Assembly (NCBI RefSeq): GCF_001641825.1
Contig: NZ_LRFH01000014.1
Coordinates: 434,001-498,000, forward strand
Direction of reading: 5' to 3'
Source of the DNA: Guyparkeria sp. WRN-7
Lineage (GTDB): Bacteria; Pseudomonadota; Gammaproteobacteria; Halothiobacillales; Halothiobacillaceae
DNA length: 64,000 nucleotides
Below are positions 1 through 8,954 of the stretch, in pieces. Within the stretch, counting starts at the first letter, position 1. Each line of letters begins with the position of its first letter. The position numbers and the translations under genes were made by a program. The notes beneath the pieces are model-generated. The model was not told the DNA's origin and ran no database searches. It was given only the letters and a program-made list of their open reading frames with translations.

Positions 1-39
1 CTTGGCGGGGGACTCGACGATGACCAGATTTTCGCTCAT
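1..39 (-). CDS. topA: DNA topoisomerase I, N-terminal 13 codons (cut by window edge)
   Basis: Only the first 13 residues are inside the window. They read MSENLVIVESPAK, the typical opening of the Toprim domain of bacterial type IA topoisomerase I, which relaxes negative supercoils. The start codon is the ATG at 39. The smg-topA order next to dprA is common in gammaproteobacteria, which supports the call. The rest of the gene lies outside the window to the left, so nothing can be said about its integrity. Confidence 0.85.
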   Translation of the reverse strand, partial: MSENLVIVESPAK

Positions 40-94
40 AAGGTGTCTTCGTTAATTACGGAAGCTCTGCGCGAACCGTTCGCCCAGCCCTTCC

Positions 95-568
95 TTAGTG
101 CAGTACGGCGGCGTCGTCGAAGACGAGGTCTTCCATCCACGCAAACGCCTGCTCCTCGCCCGGCTTGGCGAACAGGACCAGGAGCACGATCCACTTCAGG
201 CGCTCGACGTCGATCTCGTCCTCGCCGAGGGCCATGGCGCGTTCGATGACCGTCTCGCGGCTCGACGGCGACAGCACGCCTATCTGCTCGAGCTGCATGA
301 GAAAGCCCCGGGCATCGACGTCGAGCATCATCAGCTCGTCCTCACTGTAGACCCGGAAGGCCTGGTCGCGTTCGGGGCCCGCGACTCCGCCCTGTTCGAG
401 CACGCCCTCGAGCCAGCCGAAGGCGTGCTCGATCTCGTCGTGGTCGAAACCGGCCTCGAGCAGTTTCATCTGCAGCCCGGCGCGCTCGTTTTGCGGGGGG
501 AAGCGGTCCTCGTCTTCCATGTAATTCTCGAAGAGGAACATCAACAGGTCGAGAACGGTCTCTTTCAT
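95..568 (-). CDS. smg: Smg family protein (DUF494)
   Basis: This 157-residue acidic protein opens with MKETVLDLLMFLFENYMEDE, the hallmark of the Smg/DUF494 family, a conserved gammaproteobacterial protein of unknown biochemical role. The internal ATG at 568 was chosen over an ORF opening 12 codons earlier because the family begins at MKETV. It lies between dprA and topA, the usual neighbourhood for smg. It is probably cotranscribed with dprA, whose stop is about 100 bases upstream. No catalytic motif is visible. Confidence 0.9.
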   Translation of the reverse strand: MKETVLDLLMFLFENYMEDEDRFPPQNERAGLQMKLLEAGFDHDEIEHAFGWLEGVLEQGGVAGPERDQAFRVYSEDELMMLDVDARGFLMQLEQIGVLSPSSRETVIERAMALGEDEIDVERLKWIVLLVLFAKPGEEQAFAWMEDLVFDDAAVLH

Positions 569-666
569 CGGCTCACCGGGCAATGATGGCTTGAGCCTGC
601 ACACGCGAGCAGGAATTCACGAGGGCGGTGGCAGGTGCGGGTGGCGGGTGTCGTCCGACATTCGGG

Positions 667-1833
667 TCAGTCGGGGGCGACCGTCTGGCTCGTGCGGACG
701 TACATTCCGCCGGGCAGGGTGGATACTTCTCCCGCCAGTTCAAGCATGAGGAGGATGGAGGAAACCTCCCCGGCGGTCAATCCGCTGGCCTCGATCAGGC
801 TGTCCGCCGGTTGAGGGTCGTGGCCCAGTAGGTCGAGGATTTGTTGCTGCTCGGGATCCCGCGTTGCCGGCGCCGGTTCGGGAGGTTCGCTGGGCGTCTG
901 CGCTGGCGTATCGATCGCCTCGAGCTGGCGGCGCAATGTCGGTGCGAGTTCCTCGAGGACATCCTGGCCGGTCTCGACCAGCTTGGCCCCCTGGCGGATC
1001 AGCCGATGGCAGCCGCGGGCCAGCGGATTGTGGATCGAGCCGGGGATGGCGAACACGTCGCGGCCCTGCTCGCCGGCCAGTCGGGCGGTGATCAGCGAGC
1101 CGCTCTGCACGGAGGCCTCGACCACCAGCACGCCGCTCGCCAGACCGCTGATCAGCCGGTTGCGCCGCGGGAAGTGGCCGCGGCGCGGTTCGGTGCCCGG
1201 CAGCCATTCGGAGAGGATCAGTCCGCCGCTGGCGACGATCTCTTCGGCCAGTTCGGCGTGTTCCGACGGGTAGAGCCGGTCGATGCCGGAGCCGAGCACC
1301 GCGATGGTGGTGCCGTCGGCATCGAGTGCGCCCCGATGTGCCTCGCCGTCGATCCCCAGGGCCAGCCCGCTGGTGATCACCAGTCCCTGACCGGCGAGGT
1401 GGCGGGCGAAGGCGCGCGCGTTCTGGCGGCCGCCGGTGGTTGGCGTGCGTGACCCCACCATGGCCACCTGCGGTTCGCGCAGGGCGGCAAGTCGGCCGCG
1501 GGCGAACAGCGCTGCCGGTGCATCGGGCAGCTCGTCGAGGGCGTCGGGGAAGGCCGCCTCGCCGCGGGCGACCAGGTGGTGGTCGGCGGAGGCGGCCAGC
1601 CAGTCGTGGATGGCGGCGGCGCGGGCCGGGTCCGGTTGGGACCGGGTCAGCGCCTCCGGCAGACCCGCGTGCAGCCAATCGCCCCGCGAGGCATCAAGGG
1701 CCTGGCGGGGCGATTCGAAGTGGGACAGCAGGCGATCGAGCCGCCGCGGACCCATGCCGGGGATCGAGAGCAGCTCGATCAGCGCGGCGGGCGGAGACTC
1801 GGTTCCGGCTGTGCGGGTTGGCGAGATTGCCAC
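667..1833 (-). CDS. dprA: DNA-processing protein DprA/Smf
   Basis: This 388-residue protein has the DprA layout. An N-terminal helix-hairpin-helix-like segment (SIPGMGPRRLDRLL, about residues 24-37) precedes a Rossmann-like DNA-binding core with MVGSRTPTTGG and SGLALGIDGEAHRGAL. A C-terminal winged-helix DML1-type domain follows (last about 60 residues). DprA loads RecA on incoming single-stranded DNA in natural transformation. The start is GTG (complement of 1831-1833), three bases after the LysM gene stop, so the two are likely cotranscribed. The Shine-Dalgarno is weak, which suggests translational coupling. Confidence 0.93.
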   Translation of the reverse strand: MAISPTRTAGTESPPAALIELLSIPGMGPRRLDRLLSHFESPRQALDASRGDWLHAGLPEALTRSQPDPARAAAIHDWLAASADHHLVARGEAAFPDALDELPDAPAALFARGRLAALREPQVAMVGSRTPTTGGRQNARAFARHLAGQGLVITSGLALGIDGEAHRGALDADGTTIAVLGSGIDRLYPSEHAELAEEIVASGGLILSEWLPGTEPRRGHFPRRNRLISGLASGVLVVEASVQSGSLITARLAGEQGRDVFAIPGSIHNPLARGCHRLIRQGAKLVETGQDVLEELAPTLRRQLEAIDTPAQTPSEPPEPAPATRDPEQQQILDLLGHDPQPADSLIEASGLTAGEVSSILLMLELAGEVSTLPGGMYVRTSQTVAPD

Positions 1834-1836
1834 CCG

Positions 1837-3021
1837 TTACAGGCGGTTGTCCTGGGTCGGGGTCTGCGCCAGGTCGCCGGCGTGGATCGGCTTGGTTGCC
1901 TTGATCACCAGCGCGTAGCTGACCCGGTCGTAGACGCGGAAGACCATGGCGCTGCCGATCGGATAGTCGGGCAGGCGGACCGCCGGCCCGTGCAGGGCCT
2001 CGCGACCGTTTTCGGTGGTCTCCTTCGGTGCGAAGCGATCCTCGATCACGCGGCCGCGCTTGCTGATCTGCAGCAGGTCGCCAGCGGTGACTCCGGCCTC
2101 GGCGCCGCGGTCGATGATGACCACCTGCTGGCTGCCGACCTGGGTGATCGCGTCCGGCAGCAGGATGATGCGTGCGTCGATCGGGAAGGCCGGGATCTGC
2201 GGGGTGACGTCGCTGGTGAACGCCTCCGGCGTCATCTCGACCAGGCGGTTGCCGGCCTCGACTTCGCGGACGGTGTCTTCCAGCGTCAGGGTGGCCGGGT
2301 CACCGGCCTCGACCAGGTTGGCCTCGCCCTTGAAGATCGCGCGGTAGCCGAGCAGCTCGTCAGTGCGGCCGTCGCGCAGTTCCTTGCCCTGTTCGACCAC
2401 GGCGAAGCGCTGCTGCTCGCCGTCGAGTTCCGGGCGGGCGTAGATGGTGTCGCCGGTGCTGGCGTTCAGGGTGCCTTCGCGGTTGTCCAGGATGTACGGG
2501 GCCGACTCGAAGTCCTCCGCGTCCAGCACCTGGTCGTAGCTGAGGAACGGGCGCACCAGCTCCAGCGGCACGGCGGAGACGGCCGGCGGCAGCGACTCGT
2601 AGCGGATGTGCGGGCGCAGGCCCACCGCCAGGCGCGGCCGGTCACCGACGAACATGATGGTGATGTGGTCGCCCGGGTAGATGCGGTGCGGGTTGGCAAT
2701 CTCCTGATTGCCGTACCAGATCTCCGGCCAGTAGTACGGATCCTTGAGGAAGTGGTTGGCGATCGACCAGAGGGTGTCGCCTTTCTTGACCACGTAATCC
2801 TTGGCGGAGAGGTCGCGGAACTGGTCGCGCGTTTCCTCGGCGGTCAGCGTGCGCTTGACGGGGCCGCGTTCGGCGCCGAGGGGCAGGGTGTCGGCCGCGT
2901 AGGGCTCTCGCGGGTTGATGACATCGTCTTCATCGATGCCAGCGCAGCCGGAGAGGATGGCGGTGAACGGCACGAGGCCCGCGAGCGCGAGTGCCAGGGG
3001 GAGTCCTTTGGTCGATCTCAT
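1837..3021 (-). CDS. LysM-domain lipoprotein
   Basis: This 394-residue protein has a lipoprotein signal peptide (lipobox LSGC near residues 24-27). A LysM peptidoglycan-binding module follows at about residues 77-125 (YVVKKGDTLWSIANHFLKDP... HRIYPGDHI). The long C-terminal part is unassigned. The start is the ATG at 3021, preceded by AAGGACG at good spacing; an ORF opening further upstream has no matching signal peptide. Genes of this type conventionally sit upstream of dprA and divergent from def in gammaproteobacteria. I infer a role at the cell wall; its partner is unknown. Confidence 0.88.
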   Translation of the reverse strand: MRSTKGLPLALALAGLVPFTAILSGCAGIDEDDVINPREPYAADTLPLGAERGPVKRTLTAEETRDQFRDLSAKDYVVKKGDTLWSIANHFLKDPYYWPEIWYGNQEIANPHRIYPGDHITIMFVGDRPRLAVGLRPHIRYESLPPAVSAVPLELVRPFLSYDQVLDAEDFESAPYILDNREGTLNASTGDTIYARPELDGEQQRFAVVEQGKELRDGRTDELLGYRAIFKGEANLVEAGDPATLTLEDTVREVEAGNRLVEMTPEAFTSDVTPQIPAFPIDARIILLPDAITQVGSQQVVIIDRGAEAGVTAGDLLQISKRGRVIEDRFAPKETTENGREALHGPAVRLPDYPIGSAMVFRVYDRVSYALVIKATKPIHAGDLAQTPTQDNRL

Positions 3022-3121
3022 CGTTACAACGTCCTTGGTGTCCGGTCGAGAGCAACCCGGCGTCGGGTTGTTCCCCCATGATTGTCGACATGCATCTGGG
3101 TTCTGCCGAGTGCTGGCGTAC

Positions 3122-3151
3122 AATGTATCCCCAAATATGGCTTGTTGTAAA
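3122..3151 (-). promoter_or_regulatory. candidate sigma-70 promoter for the LysM-dprA-smg operon
   Basis: On the minus strand TTTACA (3146-3151) and TACATT (3122-3127) are separated by 18 bases. This matches a sigma-70 -35/-10 pair and predicts a 5' leader of roughly 95 bases to the ATG at 3021. On the plus strand an overlapping TACAAT at 3119-3124 could be the -10 of def, but its -35 is poor. The intergenic region is clearly divergent; exact start sites are inferred. Confidence 0.4.
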
Positions 3152-3214
3152 AGATTTCGCCCCCACCGTCCAGTCGGCAGCGGGGCGAGGTGGCCCCTTT
3201 CTGGTGATTGACGT

Positions 3215-3721
3215 ATGAGTCTGCGAGACATCCTCATCTATCCCGACGAGCGGTTGCGCGAGATCGCCCGCCCGGTCGACTCCTTCGAGCCGGCCTTGTC
3301 CGAACTGGTCGACGACATGTTCGAGACCATGTATCAGGAGCGGGGCATCGGGCTCGCGGCCACGCAGATCGACGAGCACCGGCGGCTGTTCGTCGCCGAC
3401 GTGAGCGAGGACCGCAGCGGCGCGCTGGCCTTCGTCAACCCGGAAATCCTCGCGAGCGAGGGCACGGTCGAGTCCGAGGAGGGCTGCCTGTCGATCCCCG
3501 GCATCAACGAGACCATTGCGCGGGCCGAGCGCATCCGCGTGCGAGCCCAGGACGCCAAGGGCAAGACTTTCGAGCAGGATCTGGAGGGGCTGCTGGCGAT
3601 CTGCTTCCAGCACGAACTCGACCACCTCGAGGGGCGCCTGTTCATCGACTACCTCTCGCCGCTCAAGCAGCAGCGCATCCGCAAGAAGATGCAGAAGGCC
3701 GCTCGCCGGGAGCGCGTATGA
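3215..3721 (+). CDS. def: peptide deformylase
   Basis: This 168-residue protein removes the N-formyl group from nascent polypeptides. All three metallo-hydrolase motifs are visible: GIGLAATQ (about residues 46-53), EEGCLSIPG (about 88-96, with the metal-binding Cys) and QHELDHLEG (about 132-140, metal-binding His and catalytic Glu). Length is normal for the family. Its stop codon overlaps the fmt start by four bases, the classic def-fmt operon, so formylation and deformylation are coexpressed. It diverges from the LysM gene. Confidence 0.97.
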   Translation: MSLRDILIYPDERLREIARPVDSFEPALSELVDDMFETMYQERGIGLAATQIDEHRRLFVADVSEDRSGALAFVNPEILASEGTVESEEGCLSIPGINETIARAERIRVRAQDAKGKTFEQDLEGLLAICFQHELDHLEGRLFIDYLSPLKQQRIRKKMQKAARRERV

Positions 3722-4671
3722 CCCTTCGTGTCGTCTATTGCGGTACGCCGGACTTCGCCGTGCCGGCCCTCGAGGCGCTGGCGCGACTCGACGAGGTCGG
3801 CGGCGAGGCCGTCGAGCTGGTGGCCGCCTATACCCAGCCCGATCGTCCCGCCGGTCGTGGCAAGAAGCTGACCGCCTCGCCGGTCAAGCAGGCGGCGCTG
3901 GCGCTGGACCTGCCGGTCGAGCAGCCGCTGTCGCTGCGCGACGAGGACGCCCAGGCCCGCCTGGCCGAGTATCGGCCGGACCTGCTGGTCGTGGCCGCCT
4001 ACGGGCTGATCCTGCCGCAGTCCGTGCTCGACCTGCCGCGCCTCGGCGCGATCAACATCCATGCCTCGCTGTTGCCGCGCTGGCGTGGGGCCGCGCCGAT
4101 CAACCGCGCCATCGAGGCGGGCGACACCGAGACCGGCATTACCATCATGCAGATGGAGGCCGGACTGGATACCGGGCCGATGTGGCACAAGCTGCCCGAG
4201 CCGATCCATGCCGACGACACCGCCGCGACCCTGCACGACCGGCTGGCGCCGCTGGGGGCGACTGCGCTGATCGAGGCCCTGCCCCGCATCGTCACCGGTG
4301 ATGGCGCCCCCGAGCCGCAGGACGATGCCCAGAGCTGCTACGCCGCCAAGCTTGCCAAGCCCGAGGGGCGCGTCGACTGGCGCGAGTCCGCCGAGCTGAT
4401 CGAGCGTCGCGTGCGTGCCTTCAATCCCTGGCCGGTTGTCCAGACCACACTTGAAGGCCAGCCGCTGCGTCTGTGGGGCGCGCGCCTGGCCGAGGGACGC
4501 GAGGGCGCCGCCCCGGGCGAGGTGACGGCGGTCACCGCCGACGGCATCGTCGTGCAGGCGGGTGATGCGGCGGTCGAACTGACCCGCGTGCAGCGTGCCG
4601 GCGGGCGGCCGATCGACGCGGCGGACTTTGCCCGCGGCCGCTCTCTCGAGGGGGTGCGGCTTGGCGAATAA
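3718..4671 (+). CDS. fmt: methionyl-tRNA formyltransferase
   Basis: The 317-residue protein formylates initiator Met-tRNA from 10-formyl-tetrahydrofolate. The N-terminal catalytic domain begins MTLRVVYCGTPDFAVP and contains the catalytic Asn-His pair in GAINIHASLLPRWRGAAPI and the Asp in GLDTGPM. The C-terminal OB-fold tRNA-binding domain occupies about the last 100 residues. The ATG at 3718 overlaps the def stop (ATGA). The 3' end overlaps the likely start of rsmB. Confidence 0.97.
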   Translation: MTLRVVYCGTPDFAVPALEALARLDEVGGEAVELVAAYTQPDRPAGRGKKLTASPVKQAALALDLPVEQPLSLRDEDAQARLAEYRPDLLVVAAYGLILPQSVLDLPRLGAINIHASLLPRWRGAAPINRAIEAGDTETGITIMQMEAGLDTGPMWHKLPEPIHADDTAATLHDRLAPLGATALIEALPRIVTGDGAPEPQDDAQSCYAAKLAKPEGRVDWRESAELIERRVRAFNPWPVVQTTLEGQPLRLWGARLAEGREGAAPGEVTAVTADGIVVQAGDAAVELTRVQRAGGRPIDAADFARGRSLEGVRLGE

Positions 4672-6073
4672 CGGGCCGAAGACCGACGCGAACCAGCGCC
4701 GCGGCGGGCAGCCGAAAGGGGACCGTCAGAGGCGTCGTCATCCCGGCGGCAACGCCGGCCGTGCCCGGTCACCGGAGGCCCTGGTGGCCGAGGGGCTGCT
4801 GCAGGTCGTTCAGCAGGGGCGTTCGCTGGATCAGGTGCTGCCCGAACTGACCGGCCGTGCCCAGGCGGCGCACCGCAGTGTCGTCCAGGCGATGAGCTAC
4901 GAGGTGTTGCGTCATTACGAGCAGCTCGCCTGGTGGCGCGACCAGCTGCTGGACCGGCCGCTCAATCCCCGCGCTGCCGAGGTGGGCATGCTGCTGCTGG
5001 TCGGGCTGGAGCGCCTGACCGGTTCCAAGCGCGAGCCCTCGCGGGTGGTCAACGCCGCCGTGCATGCGGCCCGCGAGCTGAATCACAACTGGGCCACCGG
5101 CCTGGTCAACGCGGTGCTGCGCCGCGCCGTCCGCCAGGTCGAATCCGGCGAGACGCCGCTGCCGAAGGCGCCGCCGGCCGTGCGTGCCCGGCTGCCGGAC
5201 TGGCTGTTCGGCATGCTGGCCGCCGACTGGGGCGAGGAGCGTGCCGTCGAGATCGGCGAGCGCCTGGCGACGCACCCGCCCATGACCCTGCGCGTCAGCG
5301 CGGTCGAGGAGAGCGTGCCGGGGTATCTCGAACGGCTGGCCGAGCAGTCGGTCGAGGCTTCGGCGACCCGGCACGCTCCGCATGGCGTGGCACTGGGCGC
5401 GCCGCTCGACGTCGAGCGTCTGCCCGGCTTCCATCAGGGGCTGGTGTCCGTGCAGGACGAGGCGGCCCAGCTGGTCGTCGATCTGATCGACCTGGCGCCC
5501 GGCCAGCGCGTGCTCGATGCCTGCTGTGCGCCGGGCGGCAAGACCCTGGCCATGCTGGATACCGAGCCGGCCGTGGCGATGACCGCCGTCGACATCGATG
5601 TCACCCGGCTGGCGCGCGTGCAGGACAACCTCGAGCGGGCCGGACGCTTCGCCGAACTGGTCTGTGCCGACCTGAGCGCCCAGTCGATCGAGCCGCCGGC
5701 CTCCTTCGACCGCATTCTCGCCGACGTCCCCTGTTCGGCCACGGGCGTGATCCGACGCCACCCGGACATCAAGCGCCTGCGCCGCCCGGATGACCTCGAC
5801 GCGCTGGTGAAACGCCAGCGCGAGATCCTCGAGCGTCTCTGGCCCCTGCTGCGTCCGGGCGGCAGGCTGGTCTACGCGACCTGCTCGATCCTCAAGCGCG
5901 AAAACGCCAAGCAGGTCGAGGCCTTCCTCAAGGCGCACCCGGATGCAGTCGCCGTGCCGATGGACGTCGACTGGGGCGAGCCGCAATCGGTCGGCCGGCA
6001 GCTGTTCCCCGAGGTCGACGGCCACGACGGCTTCTACTACGCCGTCCTGGAAAAGCGGTCGGAGGCGGGATGA
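4661..6073 (+). CDS. rsmB: 16S rRNA (cytosine-967-C5)-methyltransferase
   Basis: RsmB uses SAM to methylate C967 of 16S rRNA. The protein has an N-terminal NusB-like domain (residues about 35-160) and a Rossmann methyltransferase domain. The latter shows CCAPGGKT (SAM binding), DVPCSATGVIRRHPDIK (catalytic Cys in a PC motif) and YATCSI (second Cys). No ATG fits the N-terminus. I place the start at TTG 4661, just inside the fmt 3' end behind a GAGGGGG Shine-Dalgarno, giving about 470 residues with a basic lead-in. The start is uncertain; the function is not. def-fmt-rsmB is a standard gene order. Confidence 0.92.
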   Translation: MANNGPKTDANQRRGGQPKGDRQRRRHPGGNAGRARSPEALVAEGLLQVVQQGRSLDQVLPELTGRAQAAHRSVVQAMSYEVLRHYEQLAWWRDQLLDRPLNPRAAEVGMLLLVGLERLTGSKREPSRVVNAAVHAARELNHNWATGLVNAVLRRAVRQVESGETPLPKAPPAVRARLPDWLFGMLAADWGEERAVEIGERLATHPPMTLRVSAVEESVPGYLERLAEQSVEASATRHAPHGVALGAPLDVERLPGFHQGLVSVQDEAAQLVVDLIDLAPGQRVLDACCAPGGKTLAMLDTEPAVAMTAVDIDVTRLARVQDNLERAGRFAELVCADLSAQSIEPPASFDRILADVPCSATGVIRRHPDIKRLRRPDDLDALVKRQREILERLWPLLRPGGRLVYATCSILKRENAKQVEAFLKAHPDAVAVPMDVDWGEPQSVGRQLFPEVDGHDGFYYAVLEKRSEAG

Positions 6074-6645
6074 GTCTCGCCCGCGGCCCGCTGATCGGCT
6101 GGCTGCTGGCGCTTGTCGCCGGGCTCGGCCTGCCGGGCCTTGCGGGCGCGGAGACCCGCGTCATCGACGTGCACGCGGAGGTGCGCGAGGGCACGGTGTT
6201 TCTCGATGCGGATCTCGAGATGCATCTGGACGCCGAGGTGATCGACGCGCTGCGCAACTCCATCGCCCTGAACTTCGTGGTCGAGGCCGAACTGGTCGCG
6301 CCGCGCGAGTGGCTCTGGGATCGCCGCCTGCTGGGAGGCGAGCGTGCCCTGCGACTCGAGTACCACGCCCTGTCGCGCACCTGGATGGTTACCGACCTGA
6401 CCGCACGCGAGACCCATACCTTCTCCCGGCTCGCCGGTGCGGTGGAGTCGCTGTCGCGCATCCGTGCCTGGCGACTGGGTGCCTCGGAGGCACTGGCCGG
6501 CGAATCGCGGATCCTGGGCAAGCTGCGGGTGCGACTGGACGTGAACAAGCTGCCGCTGCCGTTGCGCGTGCCGGCGCTGGTGCGTGAGGACTGGGACCTC
6601 GGCAGCGACTGGTTCCTGTGGGCCCTTTCGGAGGCAAGACGATGA
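6070..6645 (+). CDS. DUF4390 domain protein, probable secreted
   Basis: This 191-residue protein has a signal-peptide-like start (hydrophobic residues about 8-27 ending in LAGA) and matches the DUF4390 pattern seen between rsmB and ntrY in many proteobacteria. It overlaps rsmB by four bases and its stop overlaps the ntrY start. Biochemical role is unknown. I infer a periplasmic location and tight coexpression with the NtrYX system. No catalytic motif is visible. Confidence 0.75.
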   Translation: MSLARGPLIGWLLALVAGLGLPGLAGAETRVIDVHAEVREGTVFLDADLEMHLDAEVIDALRNSIALNFVVEAELVAPREWLWDRRLLGGERALRLEYHALSRTWMVTDLTARETHTFSRLAGAVESLSRIRAWRLGASEALAGESRILGKLRVRLDVNKLPLPLRVPALVREDWDLGSDWFLWALSEARR

Positions 6646-8951
6646 CCCGGGCGGGACGTCGGCTGCAGCGCTGGGTGCGCCGGGCGATCGCGCCCATCAG
6701 CGCCATGGTCGTGGTGCTGCTGCTGGTGCTGCTGTACCTCGTCTCCGACTCGTTGCGGGCGGTCGATCAGCCCGAGGGGCTGTTTCTCGCGCTGCTGGGC
6801 ATCAGCGCGGTGGGTCTGCTGTTCCTCGCCCTGGTGGTGCTCTGGCACATCGTCCGGCTGATACGCGACTATCGCCGCGGCACGCCTGGTGCCCGCCTGA
6901 CCGCCCGGCTGGTGGTCACCTTCGTCGCGCTGTCGGTGGTGCCGGTGGCGATCGTGTTCTATTTCTCGCTGACCTTCGTCCAGCGCGGCATCGACTCCTG
7001 GTTCGACGTCCAGGTCGAGCAGGCGATGACCGATGCGCTGTCGCTGTCGCAGATCGCCTTCGACGGCCGGATGCGCCAAGCGCTGGAGGAAACCCAGCGG
7101 GCGGCTGACGAGTTGCGCGACGGCAGCTCGGATCTCATCGCCCTGGAGCTCTCGCGGGTGCGGCGGACCACCGGCGCCCAGGAGATGACCATTCTCGGTC
7201 AGCGCAACCTGATCGTCGCTTCCTCGTCGGAGGATGCCACCAGCATCGTGCCCGCCCGGGCGGACGAGACGGCACTCGCGCACGCCCGCTCCGGGCGCGA
7301 CTTCATCGGTCTCGATCCCGGCGGCGACGGCAACCTGCAGATCCGGGTGGTCGTGCCGATGGAGGCGGGCCTGACCAGCGAGGGCGGCAAGCGGGTACTC
7401 CAGGCGCTGTTCGACGTGCCCGAGGAGGCCAACGAGCTCTCGAAGAGCGTGCAGGCCGCCTACAACAACTACCGCGAGCTGGTGTACCTGCACACCTCGC
7501 TCAAGCAGACCTTTACCCTGGCCCTGACGCTGGCGCTGCTGCTCTCGCTGCTGACCGCGGTGTGGCTCGCCTTCCTCGCCGCCCGCCGGCTGCTGAGCCC
7601 GATCCGCGAGCTGGCCGCCGGTACCCAGGCGGTCGCCGAGGGCGACTACAGCCTGCGCCTGCCGGTCGACCGCCGTGACGACCTCGGTCAGCTGGTGCAG
7701 TCGTTCAACACCATGACCGCGCGGGTGCGCCGTGCCCACGAGGTCATGCGCGAGCTCCAGGAGCTGGCGGACAAGGAGCGCGACTACCTCGATACGGTCA
7801 TCCAGCACCTCTCCTCTGGCGTGCTGACGCTGTCCTACGACGGACGGATCATCAGCGGCAACTCCGCGGCGCAACACATTCTGGGCGTGGCCTCCGACGA
7901 GATGTTCGAGGGGTCGCTGCAGGATATCTGCCGCGAGCATGCCAGCCTGCAGCCGTTGTGCGAGGCCTTCCTCGATCGGCTTGGGGCCGCGGGCCCGCCG
8001 CCGGGCGAGACGGTCGAGGCGCAGGTGCGCATCATGAACGGCAGCGGCCGCAAGGTGCTGCTGGCGCGTCTCGCGGCCCTGCCGCCGGACGGCGACGTGG
8101 ACGCCGGCGGCTACGTGATGGTGCTCGAGGACGTTACCGCCCTGATCCAGGCACAGCGCGATGCGGCCTGGTCGGAAGTGGCCCGCCGGCTGGCACACGA
8201 GATCAAGAATCCGCTCACGCCGATCGGCCTGTCGGCCGAACGCCTGCGCCGGCGGATCCTGCCGCAGCTCGACGAGGACCATGCACCGATCCTCGATCGG
8301 GCGACGTCGACCATCATCGCCCAGGTCGACGCGATGAAGCAGATGGTCAACGAGTTCGCCGATTACGCCCGCAGTCCCCGGGCACAACTGGAGCGACTCG
8401 ACCTGCATGCCCTGGCCGGCGAGACCGTCGAGCTCTATCGTGGCAATACCAACGTGAAGGTGCGCTTCGTTGCCGAGAGCGAGGAGGCGGTGTGGATCGA
8501 GGGCGACGCCAACCGGCTGCGGCAGTTGCTGCACAACCTGATCCGCAACGCGAGCCAGGCCCTGCATGAGCAGGGAGCGCAGGGCGGCGAGCCGCTGGTG
8601 CTGGTCGATCTGCGCGTCGTCGGCGAGGCCGGTCACTGTCTGGCCGAGCTGCTGGTCGCGGACAATGGCCCCGGCTTCCCGGCGGACATGCTCGATCGTC
8701 TGTTCGAGCCCTACGCCACGACCCGGCCCAAGGGGTCGGGGCTGGGGCTGGCGATCGTCAAGAAGATCGCCGAGGAGCATGCCGGTGCGGTCCATGCCTG
8801 GAATGCCACGGAGCATTCGGTCGCGGACGACTCCGCGGTCGGGCAACGGCTTGCCAATCACGGTGCGCGCGTTACGATTCGCCTACCCTTGGAATCGGGA
8901 CGCTGCCAGGCGCAGGGCGGCGAACCCAACGGAAAAACGGGAACTTCCTGA
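6642..8951 (+). CDS. ntrY: NtrY-type membrane sensor histidine kinase
   Basis: This kinase has about 769 residues. It carries several N-terminal transmembrane segments (within residues 1-100), an extracytoplasmic stretch, another membrane segment near 290-315, then HAMP (LLSPIRELAAGTQAVAEGDYSLRLP). A PAS domain and the HisKA box with ARRLAHEIKNPLTPIGLSAE (phospho-His) follow, then a HATPase domain with NLIRNASQAL, DNGPGFP and GSGLGLAIVKKI. The ATG at 6642 is preceded by GGAGG and overlaps the upstream stop. It is followed three bases later by ntrX. NtrY/NtrX pairs are linked to nitrogen, redox or envelope control in proteobacteria; the signal here is unknown. Confidence 0.9.
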   Translation: MTRAGRRLQRWVRRAIAPISAMVVVLLLVLLYLVSDSLRAVDQPEGLFLALLGISAVGLLFLALVVLWHIVRLIRDYRRGTPGARLTARLVVTFVALSVVPVAIVFYFSLTFVQRGIDSWFDVQVEQAMTDALSLSQIAFDGRMRQALEETQRAADELRDGSSDLIALELSRVRRTTGAQEMTILGQRNLIVASSSEDATSIVPARADETALAHARSGRDFIGLDPGGDGNLQIRVVVPMEAGLTSEGGKRVLQALFDVPEEANELSKSVQAAYNNYRELVYLHTSLKQTFTLALTLALLLSLLTAVWLAFLAARRLLSPIRELAAGTQAVAEGDYSLRLPVDRRDDLGQLVQSFNTMTARVRRAHEVMRELQELADKERDYLDTVIQHLSSGVLTLSYDGRIISGNSAAQHILGVASDEMFEGSLQDICREHASLQPLCEAFLDRLGAAGPPPGETVEAQVRIMNGSGRKVLLARLAALPPDGDVDAGGYVMVLEDVTALIQAQRDAAWSEVARRLAHEIKNPLTPIGLSAERLRRRILPQLDEDHAPILDRATSTIIAQVDAMKQMVNEFADYARSPRAQLERLDLHALAGETVELYRGNTNVKVRFVAESEEAVWIEGDANRLRQLLHNLIRNASQALHEQGAQGGEPLVLVDLRVVGEAGHCLAELLVADNGPGFPADMLDRLFEPYATTRPKGSGLGLAIVKKIAEEHAGAVHAWNATEHSVADDSAVGQRLANHGARVTIRLPLESGRCQAQGGEPNGKTGTS

Positions 8952-8954
8952 CCA

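Noticed and set aside
1576-3081. 501-residue plus-strand open frame opposite dprA and the LysM gene
   Set aside because: Composition (Asp, Gly, Val, Arg rich without motifs) and full overlap with two recognised minus-strand genes mark it as an antisense shadow of high-GC coding DNA.
3117-3130. GTACAATGTAT as another LitR-type operator
   Set aside because: No 11-bp repeat series and it coincides with -10 boxes of the divergent def/LysM promoters; better explained as promoter sequence.
5928-8861. 977-residue minus-strand open frame opposite ntrY and the DUF4390 gene
   Set aside because: Low-complexity, His/Gln/Arg-rich, no domain; ntrY on the other strand has clear kinase motifs.
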